Origin: Sycobia sp. Sy_11
Taxonomy: Eukaryota; Arthropoda; Insecta; Hymenoptera; Epichrysomallidae
DNA: 64,000 nucleotides
Direction of reading: 5' to 3'
Assembly: GCA_018907035.1 (NCBI GenBank)
Contig: JACCIC010000004.1
Location: 8,353,501-8,417,500 of the forward strand
The notes under the pieces are model-generated. The model saw only the letters and a program-made list of their open reading frames with translations. It was not told the origin of the DNA and ran no database searches. A program made the translations under genes and the position numbers. Shown here piece after piece: positions 1 through 12,867 of this stretch (position 1 is the first letter of the stretch; the number at the start of each line of letters is the position of its first letter).

Positions 1-872
1 TGAGACGCACAAGACTTTTGAGGTTAAACACTCCTGCCTCGTTATACGGTTTTAACAAATACAAAGAAATAAGTATACCAGCATGCTTTCCATCGCCGGG
101 TTTATTCAAGGCACCACGTGGTTTTCGTTTTACAACGTATATAGATGAACTTGAAACTGATCGCGCGTATAATTTCACGGGGAATACACAAATAACGTTA
201 ACTGAATTGAAGAGAACGGCTGGAAATTTCAATTATAAAACAACCAAACAACTTGTAATGGATGTCTTCCAACTACGAAACACACCGACGCGACGCTGCG
301 CGCTATGAGTAACGGTAAACGCGACTAAGTGCAAAGCTGCAATGGCGTACTAATTTCCTTTCTACGGGAGCGAGAAAAAGAAAGAGAAAGAGAGAGGGCG
401 AGAAAGGGACAGACATAGGCGACGTCTAGCGTCGCCCCCTGTCTTCGTCCATGCGCGGGAAATTCGAACGAGCAAAATAATGAGAGAACGTGGTATTGTG
501 CTGTATATATTTTGTTCTCAAAGTAAATGTCGTAAAATGTGGTTCTAAATTTATTTTAAATTTTTTTATCATACAAAATGATAATTAAATTTAAATAATA
601 AAATTAATGATATCATGTGTTACAAAGTAATTATATTTATTTATATTGTCGAATAGATATGTACATTTTTTATTTATTTCTTCTTATTATTCTACAAATC
701 ACTTAACGCAAAATGTTCAGTTTATTATGTATTAAGTTTTTAATTTATTCTTTGTATATAATTTACATGTTTCTGTAGTTTATAAGTAAGAGTAAAATGG
801 AACTTATTATTAGAGCTAATTTCGTTTTGAATATATTTGTGCTATTTTAAGTATGTGTTGTCGGTGGAGTAT

Positions 873-941
<69 letters not shown>

Positions 942-2624
942 ATTTCTATCTCAAGGAAACAGGAGAAATAATGTTTTTCAGTGTTTATAAATAATAATAA
1001 TAATTTTAGATTTATTTTTGTTTAAAAAGTATGTATTTATTTGACATTAATCTATTTATATAAATAATAAATGTATGTGTATTTAAATTATACCTTCACT
1101 ATCAATGTGTTTTTTTTTTTTTTTTTTGGTCAATTAGTAACTCTTTGTGAAATGAAAACAAATGTCGTTCATTATAAATAATAATCTGGCAGTCGATTCA
1201 GTCGCAGTAGATTCGCAAATTATATTTTTCTACAATTTTGTGTGAAAATGAAAAAATCTCTAGGATATTTTCGTCTCTCATACTAGTCTGCGTATACACC
1301 AAAAAGACAGAGTAAAATGAGAAAATACATGGTTAGGCTTATCGGTCACAAATAATCATAATTTTCGAAACATGAGCTATGGTCAACACAATATTCACAC
1401 ACTTACAACAATCTCTCTACAGAAAAAGCGTGTGTTGTGCAAGTAATAAATAAACAAATATCAAACATATTGAAAAAAAGAAATGAAGTTCTAGAGAAGT
1501 GGTGCACAGTCATTTTGCATTCTCAACAACAGAGCAAACTGTACTTTTGAAAATTTGGAAAGCACACATCTAATTTACTAGCGCAACGTACTAACTATTT
1601 GTACATTCTATTTGATGGAACGATAGTAATGCAATGTGTAATAAAATATTAATAACTGTAAAATTTAAATGAATCAAATTTAGAACATTTCACTATTTTA
1701 CATGTCAGATTTATATACTTATAAAAAATGCGACTGTGCAAAAAAAAACCAAATGTAGTAAAAATTCAGGTTTTTAAATAAGATTTCTATAAAATTTAAA
1801 TATTATATCTCTTTCATCAAAAACAAGTGAATTTTTCAAATGCGCTTTTAAATATTTTTAGATTGTCATCTTGATAATGCGTAGAATCTATAGAATTTTC
1901 ATGCAATGTACGTTAACCCGTATTTACAATAAGTTACAATGGTTAATATTTTTTATTTGAAATGAATCTTGAAAAACAATAAACACACTATAGACAATGG
2001 AACATAATGCATACAAAATAATTTGTTGTTAAAAGAAAAACAAGTTAATAAAACGTCGGATGTACCATAATAGTTGAACTTGTTGAATTTTGCATTATGA
2101 TAAAGAAATAATTAATATAATTTGATCTACATCTTTTAAGAATGTTTTGTACAGATTTTAATAAAATTCCTTGAATTTTTCACTAACATGTGCAAATATA
2201 TGGAAGCATAACAAAGAAAAACAAGCAAAACTACACGCAGAAAAAATAAGATGGCATTTTTATTAAAAATTATAAAGAATATACATGATATATACTTCCA
2301 AAAGGACTTAATAAAATATTATTAAGATTATAAATATTTATTTAATTGATAATTGAATTTGTAAATGAAGATGTATATGGTTTTTCTTTGAAGCTTGATC
2401 ATAAGTATTTTAATCTTATTAAATTATTTATATTAAATATTAAGAATTTTATATTTTTTTTATCGTAATAAAATGATTGTACTATATATTTAACGTAATA
2501 CTGTCGCTTTCAATGTTAATTTTAATTTATAATAAATTAAAATAACAACAAAAAAAATTACAACGCTGAATAATCTCTGTGTCGAAATACGACCTGACTG
2601 TGCAGTTTATCTACATTTTCATAC
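1..2624. other. AT-rich non-coding stretch, presumed intron
   Basis: The stretch is strongly AT-rich from about 500 on, with poly-A/T runs and one long (AT)n tract. The minus strand shows no open frame that could be the next exon, so the gene probably continues beyond base 1. On the plus strand the first 308 bases are open in one frame (about 100 codons) without an ATG near the start and without a recognisable motif. A G+C-richer patch at 300-480 contains a purine-rich tract and an inverted repeat. Confidence 0.6.
876..939. repeat. (AT)n microsatellite, about 64 bp
   Basis: Uninterrupted alternating AT in the AT-rich 3' part of the gene region. Confidence 0.98.
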
Positions 2625-2641
2625 CTTAGCCACGCCATTTT
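2625..2641 (-). CDS. Candidate 17-nt microexon
   Basis: Between TACATGCAG (acceptor) and GTATGAAAAT (donor) lie 17 bases that would encode KMAWL plus two bases of the next codon, in the phase 0 left by exon 9. A TTAAC branch-point-like sequence sits about 10 nt before the acceptor, and the intron to exon 9 would be 111 nt. This is only a splice-site reading of a short sequence in AT-rich DNA, and the next exon would have to lie outside the window. Confidence 0.35.
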
Positions 2642-2752
2642 CTGCATGTAGTTAATAAAACATAGAGAAAACTAGCAAACATTCAATATTAAGGAAACAG
2701 GAAAAAAGCATAACAAAAAACGGAGAAACAGGCAGTAAAGAATATTTCATAC

Positions 2753-3087
2753 CTTCGGCGGTTTACGTTTCGGTGGCGCCTTCCTCTCGGGTTCGCTATT
2801 CGACGAGTCCTCGTGGATGCTTTCGGAATTGGCAGTTGCCGCGGCCGCGGCTGCGGTCGCCGAGTGCCCGTTCACGGACTCTTTCACTGGCGTCTTACGA
2901 GCCTTTATCGAAACTTTGGATTTGTTTATACTATTAACGGCCATACTGCCAATGTTGTGGATCGAATTCACGGCACTGGGCATCGTCGTCGTTGTCGTCG
3001 ATGACGAGGATGACGACGAGGAGACCGAGGTCGTCGTCGCCGTGGACGAGGACGTTGTTGAATTTGCATTACTATCCTTGTCTTTGC
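2753..3087 (-). CDS. Exon 9: Ser/Thr run and basic tail
   Basis: This exon is 335 nt: two bases completing Gly986, then 111 codons (residues 987-1097). It begins KDKDSNANSTTSSS, passes through a run of Ser and Thr, then SAVNSIHNIGSMAVNSINKS, the basic stretch KVSIKARKTPVKE, an Ala run, and ends in ERKAPPKRKPPK, a strong nuclear-localisation-like cluster. The acceptor is TTTCTTTACAG|GCAAAG and the donor CCGAAG|GTATGA. The frame would soon close beyond the donor, so the coding sequence must continue in another exon, either the microexon candidate at 2625-2641 or outside the window. Confidence 0.85.
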
Positions 3088-6000
3088 CTGTAAAGAAAAA
3101 ATTCATTTTCACTATCATCTATAAAAATCTAACGAAGCCTTAGAGGACCCCCTACTTTTGTATCGACTCGATAACACAAATTTCTATGAAGTATCTACTG
3201 TTGATCATTAAACTTCGAATTTTTCTACGTAAATAATAGTACAGAAAAAATTTTTAAACGAGAACAGACGAGATCGAGCTTAATTTTGTTTAGTACGATC
3301 GCTTTGGCGCGGGTAACTCACCGGTATTGCCATTGGCCTGCTTACTGCCAGCGATGTTAAGCGGCAGCGTGACGCAAGAGCCGCTACCTACTACGCCCGT
3401 CGTGTCCTCGGTGCCGTCCTCGCCCGAGTGCCGCTGCAGCCAAGCCTTCTTCAGCTTGTGCACGGGGTAGCTGGTGCTGCTTGGCGGCCGAGCGGGAGGA
3501 GCCGGGCTATTGGACTTGTCGCTGTCGGGCTTGGCGGGTGTGCCGGGGGTGCTCGGCGGGGCGGGACTCGGGGCCGGCGAGGCGGCCGTGGAAGTCGCCG
3601 CCGACGCCGTGGGCGCCGACGGATTGGCGGCGCTGGCGCTTGCGCTGGACACGGTCGTTCCAGGCAGAGAGCAGACGCTGCCTGCCGAGGAGGGCCGCAC
3701 GGAGCCGTCGCCGCTCGCCGTTCGCGGCGCTGGGCTCACCGAAGGAACGCTCACCTGTTGGTAACGAAAAAGTAGAAAGGATATTTTAGTACGTTGTTCG
3801 TACAGCGACAAATCTTTTCGTCAAGCAATATTTGTAATATCGAGTCTTCTCACCTGGCTTTGACTGTTGGGTTGTGTTAGGAGCGCTGTATTAACGACGG
3901 TTGTAATGGACGTGGCCGCCGAGGCTATGAGAGGAGTGGGCTCGCTTACTCGTGAAAGTATCGGAGAACCTATCGAGCTCTGGACTGTAGTTACCGATGA
4001 TTGCAGTGGGTGCTGAAAAAGAAAATTATAAAGTTTGTTTTAAGTAAAATGCATTGTTGTATCTTTTTTGTTTATATTTAACTTTTATGTATTGTCAATG
4101 GCTCGAATTCATCCCACAGCGCCACGGGTGGCTGTATCAATAAGGCTCATAGTCAGGCAAATTTACATTTGAAAGAACTTTATGTTTGTACCAGCTGCCA
4201 AAAGATAGAAGACAATAGTCTTTTCTCTGGAGACAGACGTATAAAAAATACAGCCCCACTTAACTAACAAACCATTTCTCTTTTAGTATTAAAGCTATCT
4301 TTGGCTAATGCAAAGATAAGCGTAATTTGTTTCCTTAATGCGATATATAATACCACAGCAAGTTCCCCCTGTTTTTGGACAATCTTTTGACAATTCTCTT
4401 ATCCAAGCAGTGTAATTAATGTAAATTTATCAAGCTGACAGTTACATTCAGCTTTTACCAACTAGCACCGTGGGAGATCTTCCAGAGGCGAATAAGACCG
4501 AAAAACTAACCTGCTGCTGCTGTTGCTGCTGGGGCGAAAGCATGGGCTTTGGCTGCTGCAGCGGGGGCGGCGTCGACTCGTCTATCCTGCGCTTCTTGGC
4601 GACCTCGAGCGAGACGGGCTGCTGGCCGATGAGTTCGACGACGGAGCCGCTCAGCAGGGGCGTGCTCGCCTTGCGCTTGGGCGAGCTGGATCTCTCCACG
4701 CCGAGATCCAGCGGCTGCGTCTGGAAGTTGTTGGCGCCCCCGGCGCCGTTCGCGGCCACGCCGATAAGCTGCTGCTGGACCGCGAGCTGGTGATGGGCCA
4801 CCGGGTGGACGATGCCCGGCGGTGGCCTGGCGATCGGGGCCAGAGCCGCGTTCGGCGGCAGGAGGTGTAGCGGTGGCGGCAGTTTACTGGAAGATTAGTC
4901 ATCGATTAATATCGAATTAAAGCGTTCAGAGATGGTTCCATTTGCCACGGATGGTTCGAGTAGTTTTTATTACAAAGTAAGCAAAAATTCGAGCCGTTCA
5001 GTCTCATAATAATAAAAAAAAAAACCGAATATAGTAACTAAAAGAAAGTTTATTATAGAATGCTTCGATTAACAAAAAATAAAGAGAGATGCTCACCCAA
5101 TGCCTGGCCCGGAGTGCAACGACGGCGGCGGCGGCAGTTTCGAGGCCCCGAGGGGCGAACCGTAGCCTCTGGAGTCGTACGGGCTGCGACTCGAGTGAGC
5201 GGGCGGCGGCGGCAGGTGGGCGAAGTGCGAGCCGGGAACCGAGCCCGGATGATGGCCGATCGGCTGGAAGGAGGAGACGCCGATGCCGCTGTTTGCGCTC
5301 GACTTCGAGGTCAGGGGCAGCGGCACCGCCGAGACCGAGGACGGTATCGACGAGGCGGAGGTCGAGAGCGCGCCCGAGGCGATGGACGGGCCTGAGGACG
5401 AGCCAATCACGCCCGAGGAGCAGCTGTCCGAGGCGCGGCAGACGGGCGTGCCCGTCATTATGCCCGAGTTCGGTTTCCCGTAGATGTGCGACGGAGCTGG
5501 ACTGCTCACCTGAAATACAAACGTTGAAATATTATTATAGGCGGGAGTAACTCGCGTTAACCTTACACATTTATCTTTTAATTATATCATGTTGCTAATT
5601 AACGACCAAAATGGTCGTCAAGTTATCTGCACGATACTTTTCGAATTACTTCAAAATAAATTGACGACGAGGAAGCTTCGAGAAAAATACCGTTGTTTCT
5701 TTTCGTACTTAGAGATTCATTTTGCTTTGGTCGTCGTTTAATAACATAACCGAATTAAATAAAGAATATATTTTTTTTTATCTGCTTTGGCCTGGGGATA
5801 AAATTGAGAATCTGAACGAAACGGTACCTCTAATAGAGACCATAGAATTATCTTGGCTCAAGCAGATAGAAAAAAAACAATATTTTTACATTTAATCCGT
5901 GTTTTTTTTTCTCGCTAATCCCTCGAAGCCTCTCCTGTGAGTAAGACATCGACGTGTGCGCGACGTACCTTGGGCTTGGAGCCAGCCGGCGCAGCGTAGT

Positions 6001-9000
6001 GCGACGTGGGCGAAGTGCCGGGCTGGTGTGGATGATGGGGCGGCGCGTGACCGTACGGCGAGTACGGGCTCTTGGCCTGGTGGGGCGGATAGGCCAGCTG
6101 GGGCTCGGGCCTGCTGAGGTAGCGCGGCTCCGGGGGCGAGGGATGCGGCACCTGGGAGACCTGGTGGCTGGGCTGCTGCTGCTGCTGCTGCTGGGAGCCG
6201 ACCGGCGAAGGCGAGGACGAGGTCGCCTGGGGCGAGTGACGATTGACGCCCGGGTGCTGGAGGCTCGAGGGGTGATGGGCGCTTCCCGGTCGGCTCAACA
6301 TGCCCGTCAACTTGTCGTTCTGCAGGTGGTGGTGGTGGCCGTGGGGGCTCTGGGTAGGCGAGCGACACTCGTACGGCGATTTGTGCTGCAAAACGTGAAA
6401 GGGAAATGCGGATTAGATATCGAGGTATTTTGGTGCGTTTTTTAGTCCCACGTTCTTTGGGTTCTTTGAACGAAGGCGAGGCGGTCAAATTATTCGAAGC
6501 CCGCATCCTCCAAACTGTTCGGTGCGTCGGTTATAAAACCTCTGCGCCGTGATACGTTTTAAAGCGCAATTTCTCTTACTTTAAATTAATGCTCGGTTGG
6601 CGCAATAAAGGGGCACCCGAGCCCTTGATTGAATGTACGATTAATATTTGTGTCACGTCCGAAGAAAAGGAAATTAACGTGACCGATGGCCAGTGTTAAT
6701 ATACTTGCGAGTGTCGTTGAACTCATTTAACTGTAATTGATCGTGCGCGCTTGCGGGGGGAAAGGGCTTGAATAAAAATTTATTTTAACAGCGCTGTAAC
6801 GTTTAAAGTAAGTAACGTGAATACCGCGCCGTATGAATAAACGTTACGCAGTAAACAAGCTAATGTAGAGCGATGAGTCTTGTCGTAGTGAAATAACGCG
6901 CGTGTTTAACTTTAATTTTTCGAAATTTCAATTTGGACGGCGTGCGGTAATGCTGCTTTTGCCTTATAGTACAAAAGACAAGAAGAGACCGTGCTCCCTG
7001 AACTATACGTAACCCTTAGTTTAAAGAATTTTTTTCTCGTATTATTGCTGAACTATAAAAATAACCAAAACCGGATTTATATGAGTATTATGATGATTTG
7101 TGCGAGGCTCGGGAAAATAATGATTAACTCGAATTTTCTAGAGTATCGCAAGTTTCTTATTCCCTGATAATGAAATTTGAGACCAGGTGAAACTAAGTAT
7201 AAAAAATCTCGTTACAATATAGTGCTAAAATTTGCTAGTCTATTGAAAGTTACCAAACTACTAATTTCCTAAAAGTCTATATAAAATTTGTACTCGTAGA
7301 CAAAGTTTAACAAAGTTTGGAAAAGTTTGGGGAAATTTCGGCAAAGTTTGGTAATATTCATTAGCGTGTATAAAATGTTTGGAATATTGGAAAGTTCCAG
7401 CGAAATCTGGCAGCATTCATGAACGCGTAACAATGTTATGGGCTTTGGTGGTAACCTGTAGCACTTTAAACTTTGTTATAAAAGTTGCCAGACGTTCCTA
7501 AAAGCCGTCTAAATCCCTAACCATTATTGTTGCACATTCATATGAATGCCGCCCAAAACTTTGATGAAATTTACCAAACTTTTCGCACGAGTTATAATTT
7601 TAGCCTTTAATCGGTATAATTTTAAGCAAAACCCGAAAACATAAATTTGTCCGCCAGCGAGTGGAGAGCTTCTTGGTAAACCGTGCGTAGATTTCATAAA
7701 TATTAAACCAAACTTATTAAAACGAAGCGATTAATGAGAAATTATTAATCTGAAGCGAGATTTACGCGAGGCTCCAATGCCACATGAAGCCAAAAAGGCA
7801 CTTCTGTAAACTACGCCACAAAACCAAAACTTTACATTCCCCTTTGTTAAAAAAAAAAAAAAAAAAAAAAAATTCATCCGTCTTTCCCTCCGCTCCTTAT
7901 CCACAAACTACATCTATACAGCCAATATATAAAAAAGAAGAAGAACAAACACGAGGGACGACCTACCGAAACCGGCTGTACGTTCAGGTAGGACATCATC
8001 TTGGGACTGGGCGAGTGCGCGGGCTGTGCCACGGGCTGCTTAGGATGCTGCTGCTGCTGCTGCTGGTCCCTGCTTCCCTCGTTCTTGACGATGACCGAGC
8101 TCTTGTGGTCGGGTAGCAGAGGCGGCGGATTCGGTAGCGCGTCACCAACCCGCGACAGGTGGTGATGGTCTCGATCGCCCAGCGAGCCAGGCTTGACGCC
8201 CTGCTGGTGCTGCTGCTGCTGTTGCTGCTGCTGCTGGACCGAGGGCGACGAGGAGGACGAGGACGACGACGACGAGGACGACTTGTTCACCTTGATGTCG
8301 TGCACGAAGCCGCCTGGCTGATAATTGGAGTAACTGAAGATGCTGACGTTGGGCTCGGCCTTCGGCAAGCTCTGGTGGGACTGATGAACGACGGAGGACT
8401 GCTGCTGCTGTTGCTGTTGCTGCTGCTGTTTGTCGGATCGGCCGCCCGAGAGCGCCGATGACGAGGATTTCGAGGTGCGCGAGTGCGCAGGCGGCGGTGG
8501 ATAGTCCACTTTGCCGGGTACGCTCGATGGTCGCGAGACCTGGGGAAGAACGAAATTGGGACGTTTAGTTATGGATTTGTGTAATGAGGCAAACGAGCGC
8601 GTAGAAGTGATACTTGACAATTGCGTTCAAATTCTCATTGGAATGGCTTTGTATTGTGGATTTTTAATTAATAATCAACATTTATCGCTGTCTAACCGTT
8701 CGCTGATCATTTAAGCTGATTTCATCGACCTGGTGATATAAAAACATAGCTTAGCCCGGCTCAGCCCTATAATTTGTCTCTTCCTTGTTTATCACGTGAT
8801 ATAGTTTTACTGTACCTAAAATTAATCCACTTAAAACTTCACTTTCGTACATGGGTAATTATACCGAGAGAATGGAGGGAAAAAATCGCGTTAACGATAG
8901 ATATATGATTTTCAATTTACGGCGATTAAATAAATACCGTTGCGAGCAGTCGTTCGCGCGCAACGTAGAAATTCCTATGTACGTTATTACTATGTTACGA

Positions 9001-11985
9001 TGCTAAATTACGTGATCCGTCACGTGATAAGAGCCATTAATTTACAATACAGAATGCTGAATATACACTATTTAGCTCCCAATTCTGAAAACGAATGAAG
9101 CAAGACTCCGATAAGGTTAATATTTTCCTTTATATTTGTTATCTGTGACATACTGGTGTATTTAGCATGCGTTTATCTTATACACATTTCTGTATTAAAC
9201 GAATAAAAAAAATTTTTTTTTACTTCAAAGCGATATTTAAATCAAAGACGTTTCCATTCGTATGTATACATATAGAGATAAAAACAATTTCTTTAAATGA
9301 GTCTCTTTACACGAGTTTGATGTTTATCAGCTCGAAATAGAGCGCCGGCGAAAGAGTTACTCATTTTTAGAGTATAATATATTATATTAACAGTTGTCGG
9401 TGAAATCGTTACGATCGAAGTTAGAAGTAATACAACATATATGTTAAGCCTAATACGTTATGTGCTCGGGACGACATTATCTTGATTTATAAGGCTCATT
9501 AATCAGCTTTGTTTTATTTAATCGTGTATCGGCAAGAGATATTGAAAGTTGATTGATTAAGATAAGAATAAAAACCAGCCATACATTCGACGAGTGACTT
9601 ATTTTCGAGTTAATTATAATTATAGTACAGATTACTTTTTTGATGATGTTTTATTTAGTTTGTATATACAATTCTATATCGTAATGCTCAGTAAATCTAT
9701 GATCGACGATGATGAAATGAAAAATTATCTTTAAAAAGGAACAACAGAAAACAAATTTATTTACACTCAAATACATTTGCATTTCTCAAAACAAACTTAT
9801 TCTGACATTTTTTTAAACTCCCACAGCGTGTGTCCAATTAATGATCTTGTTATGAACCTTGATATAAAAATATCAAACCGATTGATTTATCATAAATATT
9901 TGAAAACTGTAGTTCAAACTTTTTTAATATCGAGTTTTCAATGCAAATCAAATTAATGAGTTTTTAAGGGAGAGAGAGAAGAATAAACGACAAGGAGACA
10001 AAAAACGTGGTTTTAAAGAAAAAAGTTGACGTGTTTATACATTTTTTTCACGCTGTAGAGTCAAAAGAGTGCTCAAATGTGAAACGAAGGCAACAAGATG
10101 AAGACTGCTTTGACCTTCATAAATCTATTTAAAAACATTTTCGTAATCCGTCAAAAAGCTCTAATTTTTCAATTAAAAAAAAAAGAAGCAATTAGAAGTT
10201 ATCTCGTCGAAACAACCAGTTGAGAGACTAATTTTTTTAACATAATTATATTCATGGATAAGTAATACGAATTATAATATATAAACGAGTAGCATCGCCG
10301 AGCATTTAACTGTTTATAATCGCGCCGTATGGGCTTTATAATGAATTCCACCTGAGCAAAGAAACACACACACGTATATGTAGTTAACGGGTTTATGAAA
10401 AGACAATTTGAAAAATATTATAGTAAGGTACGTAACCTATTATAAGCCGGTGTGTGCAAACAAAGCTAGGAAATAGCGTTTATTGATTTTTAATTCCGAA
10501 TAATTATTGAAAATTAAATTAAACGCCGAAGCAGATTAAATATTATATTAAGCGGAAAAACATTAAATAATCATTTGAGCATACATCGGCCTAGTAATAT
10601 ATTTAAAAGGCATTTACCTCTTTTACCGACGAGTATACGAGGACGTAGTACTCGGTTCTATGGCGATTGAAGAAGTTTAAAAAATGATGTATTTGGAGGT
10701 TATATTCGTTTTTAAATTCTGCGCAATACTCGGACAATGCTTGCTCAACAGATTGTATAAGTTATTGTGTAATTTTTATTTAACACATCGGGCTCCTAAA
10801 TATATACGCGAAAGAGATCGAAACCAGATATTGAAATTAAATGTTTTAAAAACTTGGCAAAATTTTACTCGGAATTCCATAAATCAATATTATCAGTAGG
10901 TTGAGATCTTAAAGTATTGGGGAAAAGAGAAGAATATTCTTTTTCATAGTAGCCAATTAACATTTGACCTCGAAAGCAAAAATTTCGTAGGAAGATGATG
11001 AATTTCGAATGCCAAAAAATTACACTAACGTATTTCCATATAAAAACAAACGTGTTCTTTTACTGTTACAAAAACACGTTGCTTGAAAAATGCAATCGCT
11101 GCAGTTAAGCGTTCCAATGATTTTCGAACGTTTCATTGTATTATTTTTATGCGTAAATTAAAACTTTCAGAAGAGAGTTCAGATGGACACTTCAAATCCA
11201 GTAAGGCGTCCGAATAACGCGTAAATTCTTAAAAGGATTTAAAAAAAAATTCGAACAGCAGTGGTGCATTTGAACTTTCAGCTTTAAATTCGAGAAGACA
11301 TTGCGTAGAATACGAGGAGCCACTTCACTCGGCGTTTCTATCGAAAACAATTATTAAGAACAAGTGAGAACCAAACTGAACGTTGGTGAAAAGGGAGGAC
11401 AACGAAGGAGCATTTGCACTTATCGAGGTTCTATCCTAATTGAGGTTCTTAAGTTGCGTTTGGTTCTCACTCACGTTCTGTCTTCTATCTATCTGGTTCT
11501 TTCTTCTACTCTTTGCATATCTCTGGCGCGCACGCGCTTCTACTCTTCGGTTTTCCATGCATCTCGACCGTTCTCGCGTAGAGCGTGTTATTCACATTTT
11601 CGAACCAGAGAGAACCTCAAGAGCGAGACTTGCCCGAGAGATCGTTTTGCGCCAACTCCGCCGATAACTCGAAACGAAGCAGAAACACACACATACACAC
11701 ATACACACACACACACACAATTATATCTGCAAAGAGTAAAAAATGACCGACCTGTTGAGCGGACTGCGGCACCGCGGCCGCCCTGAGGTAGGCGAGGCTC
11801 TGCTGGGCCGCGTACTCGCTCGCGGCCTCCTGCTGCTCCCTCTGCGTGCGCTCGGCCGCCGCCTGGGCGGCCAGCTGGTGCTCCCGTAGCTCCCTCTCCT
11901 CCCGGTCGCGCTGCTCCCTCTGCTGCTGGGCGGCGGCCGCGGCGGCGGCGACGGCGGTGGCCGCGCTACCGCCGCTCACCTGGGC

Positions 11986-12018
<33 letters not shown>

Positions 12019-12024
12019 GGACGT

Positions 12025-12058
<34 letters not shown>

Positions 12059-12360
12059 CCGGCGGAGGACGAGCCGCCGACCGGGACGGCCGGGTGGTGG
12101 TGCAGCGAGGCGTGACCGCGCGTCGCGCCCGGCGGCGGCGCCAGCGGAATGAAGCTGTTCCACGGCGGCATCGATGCCGTCTGCATGTTCCTCTGCACAA
12201 GCGAATAAGACACCTACTTCAATCAATTACGCTCTTTCACGGGCGGTGAATGCGTTTGGGGCCACGCGTACAAGGGTTTCGGGAATCGGGTCGTTAGGGA
12301 TGCGCCTCGTTTCTCGGTCTTATTAGTAGTATTTGCCATAGGTTAGGCTCAGGCGATGGC

Positions 12361-12416
<56 letters not shown>

Positions 12417-12805
12417 TAATCGAACGAGTAAGAGTTCGTGCTTTAATTATAGGTATATATGAAGCAAGGACTAACCTCTAAAACCGTATCGAACAAGATA
12501 GAAAATCCTGAATTTTGCAGAGCGCACTTTTTAATATACTATTAGATCTGTGTATATGAAATGCTCAGCAGTATAGAGCTGAATTTTTACTGGACCAGAT
12601 TAAAATCCATCGGGGAATATAATATGTGAAAACAGAATGCTTCTCCTATCTTATCATTCCTTTATTACACAGTGTACATATTAACATAGGTTTTCTATAT
12701 TATACTTGATATAGAATCGATAAGCCAGTTCGTAAACTGGATAAAGTTTATTTGATAAGGGGTTAAGTGCGCTGATAAGGCATACCTACATAGATACCTA
12801 CATAC

Positions 12806-12867
<62 letters not shown>

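Noticed and set aside
3..308. Plus-strand frame open for about 100 codons at the left edge
   Set aside because: It has no ATG near its start, no splice context that can be judged at the window edge and no recognisable motif. Chance or a fragment of an outside exon cannot be told apart.
2813..6445. Plus-strand frames opposite the exons, up to 163 codons
   Set aside because: They are mirror frames of GC-rich, repeat-coding minus-strand exons. The minus strand has matching splice sites and phases and the plus strand does not.
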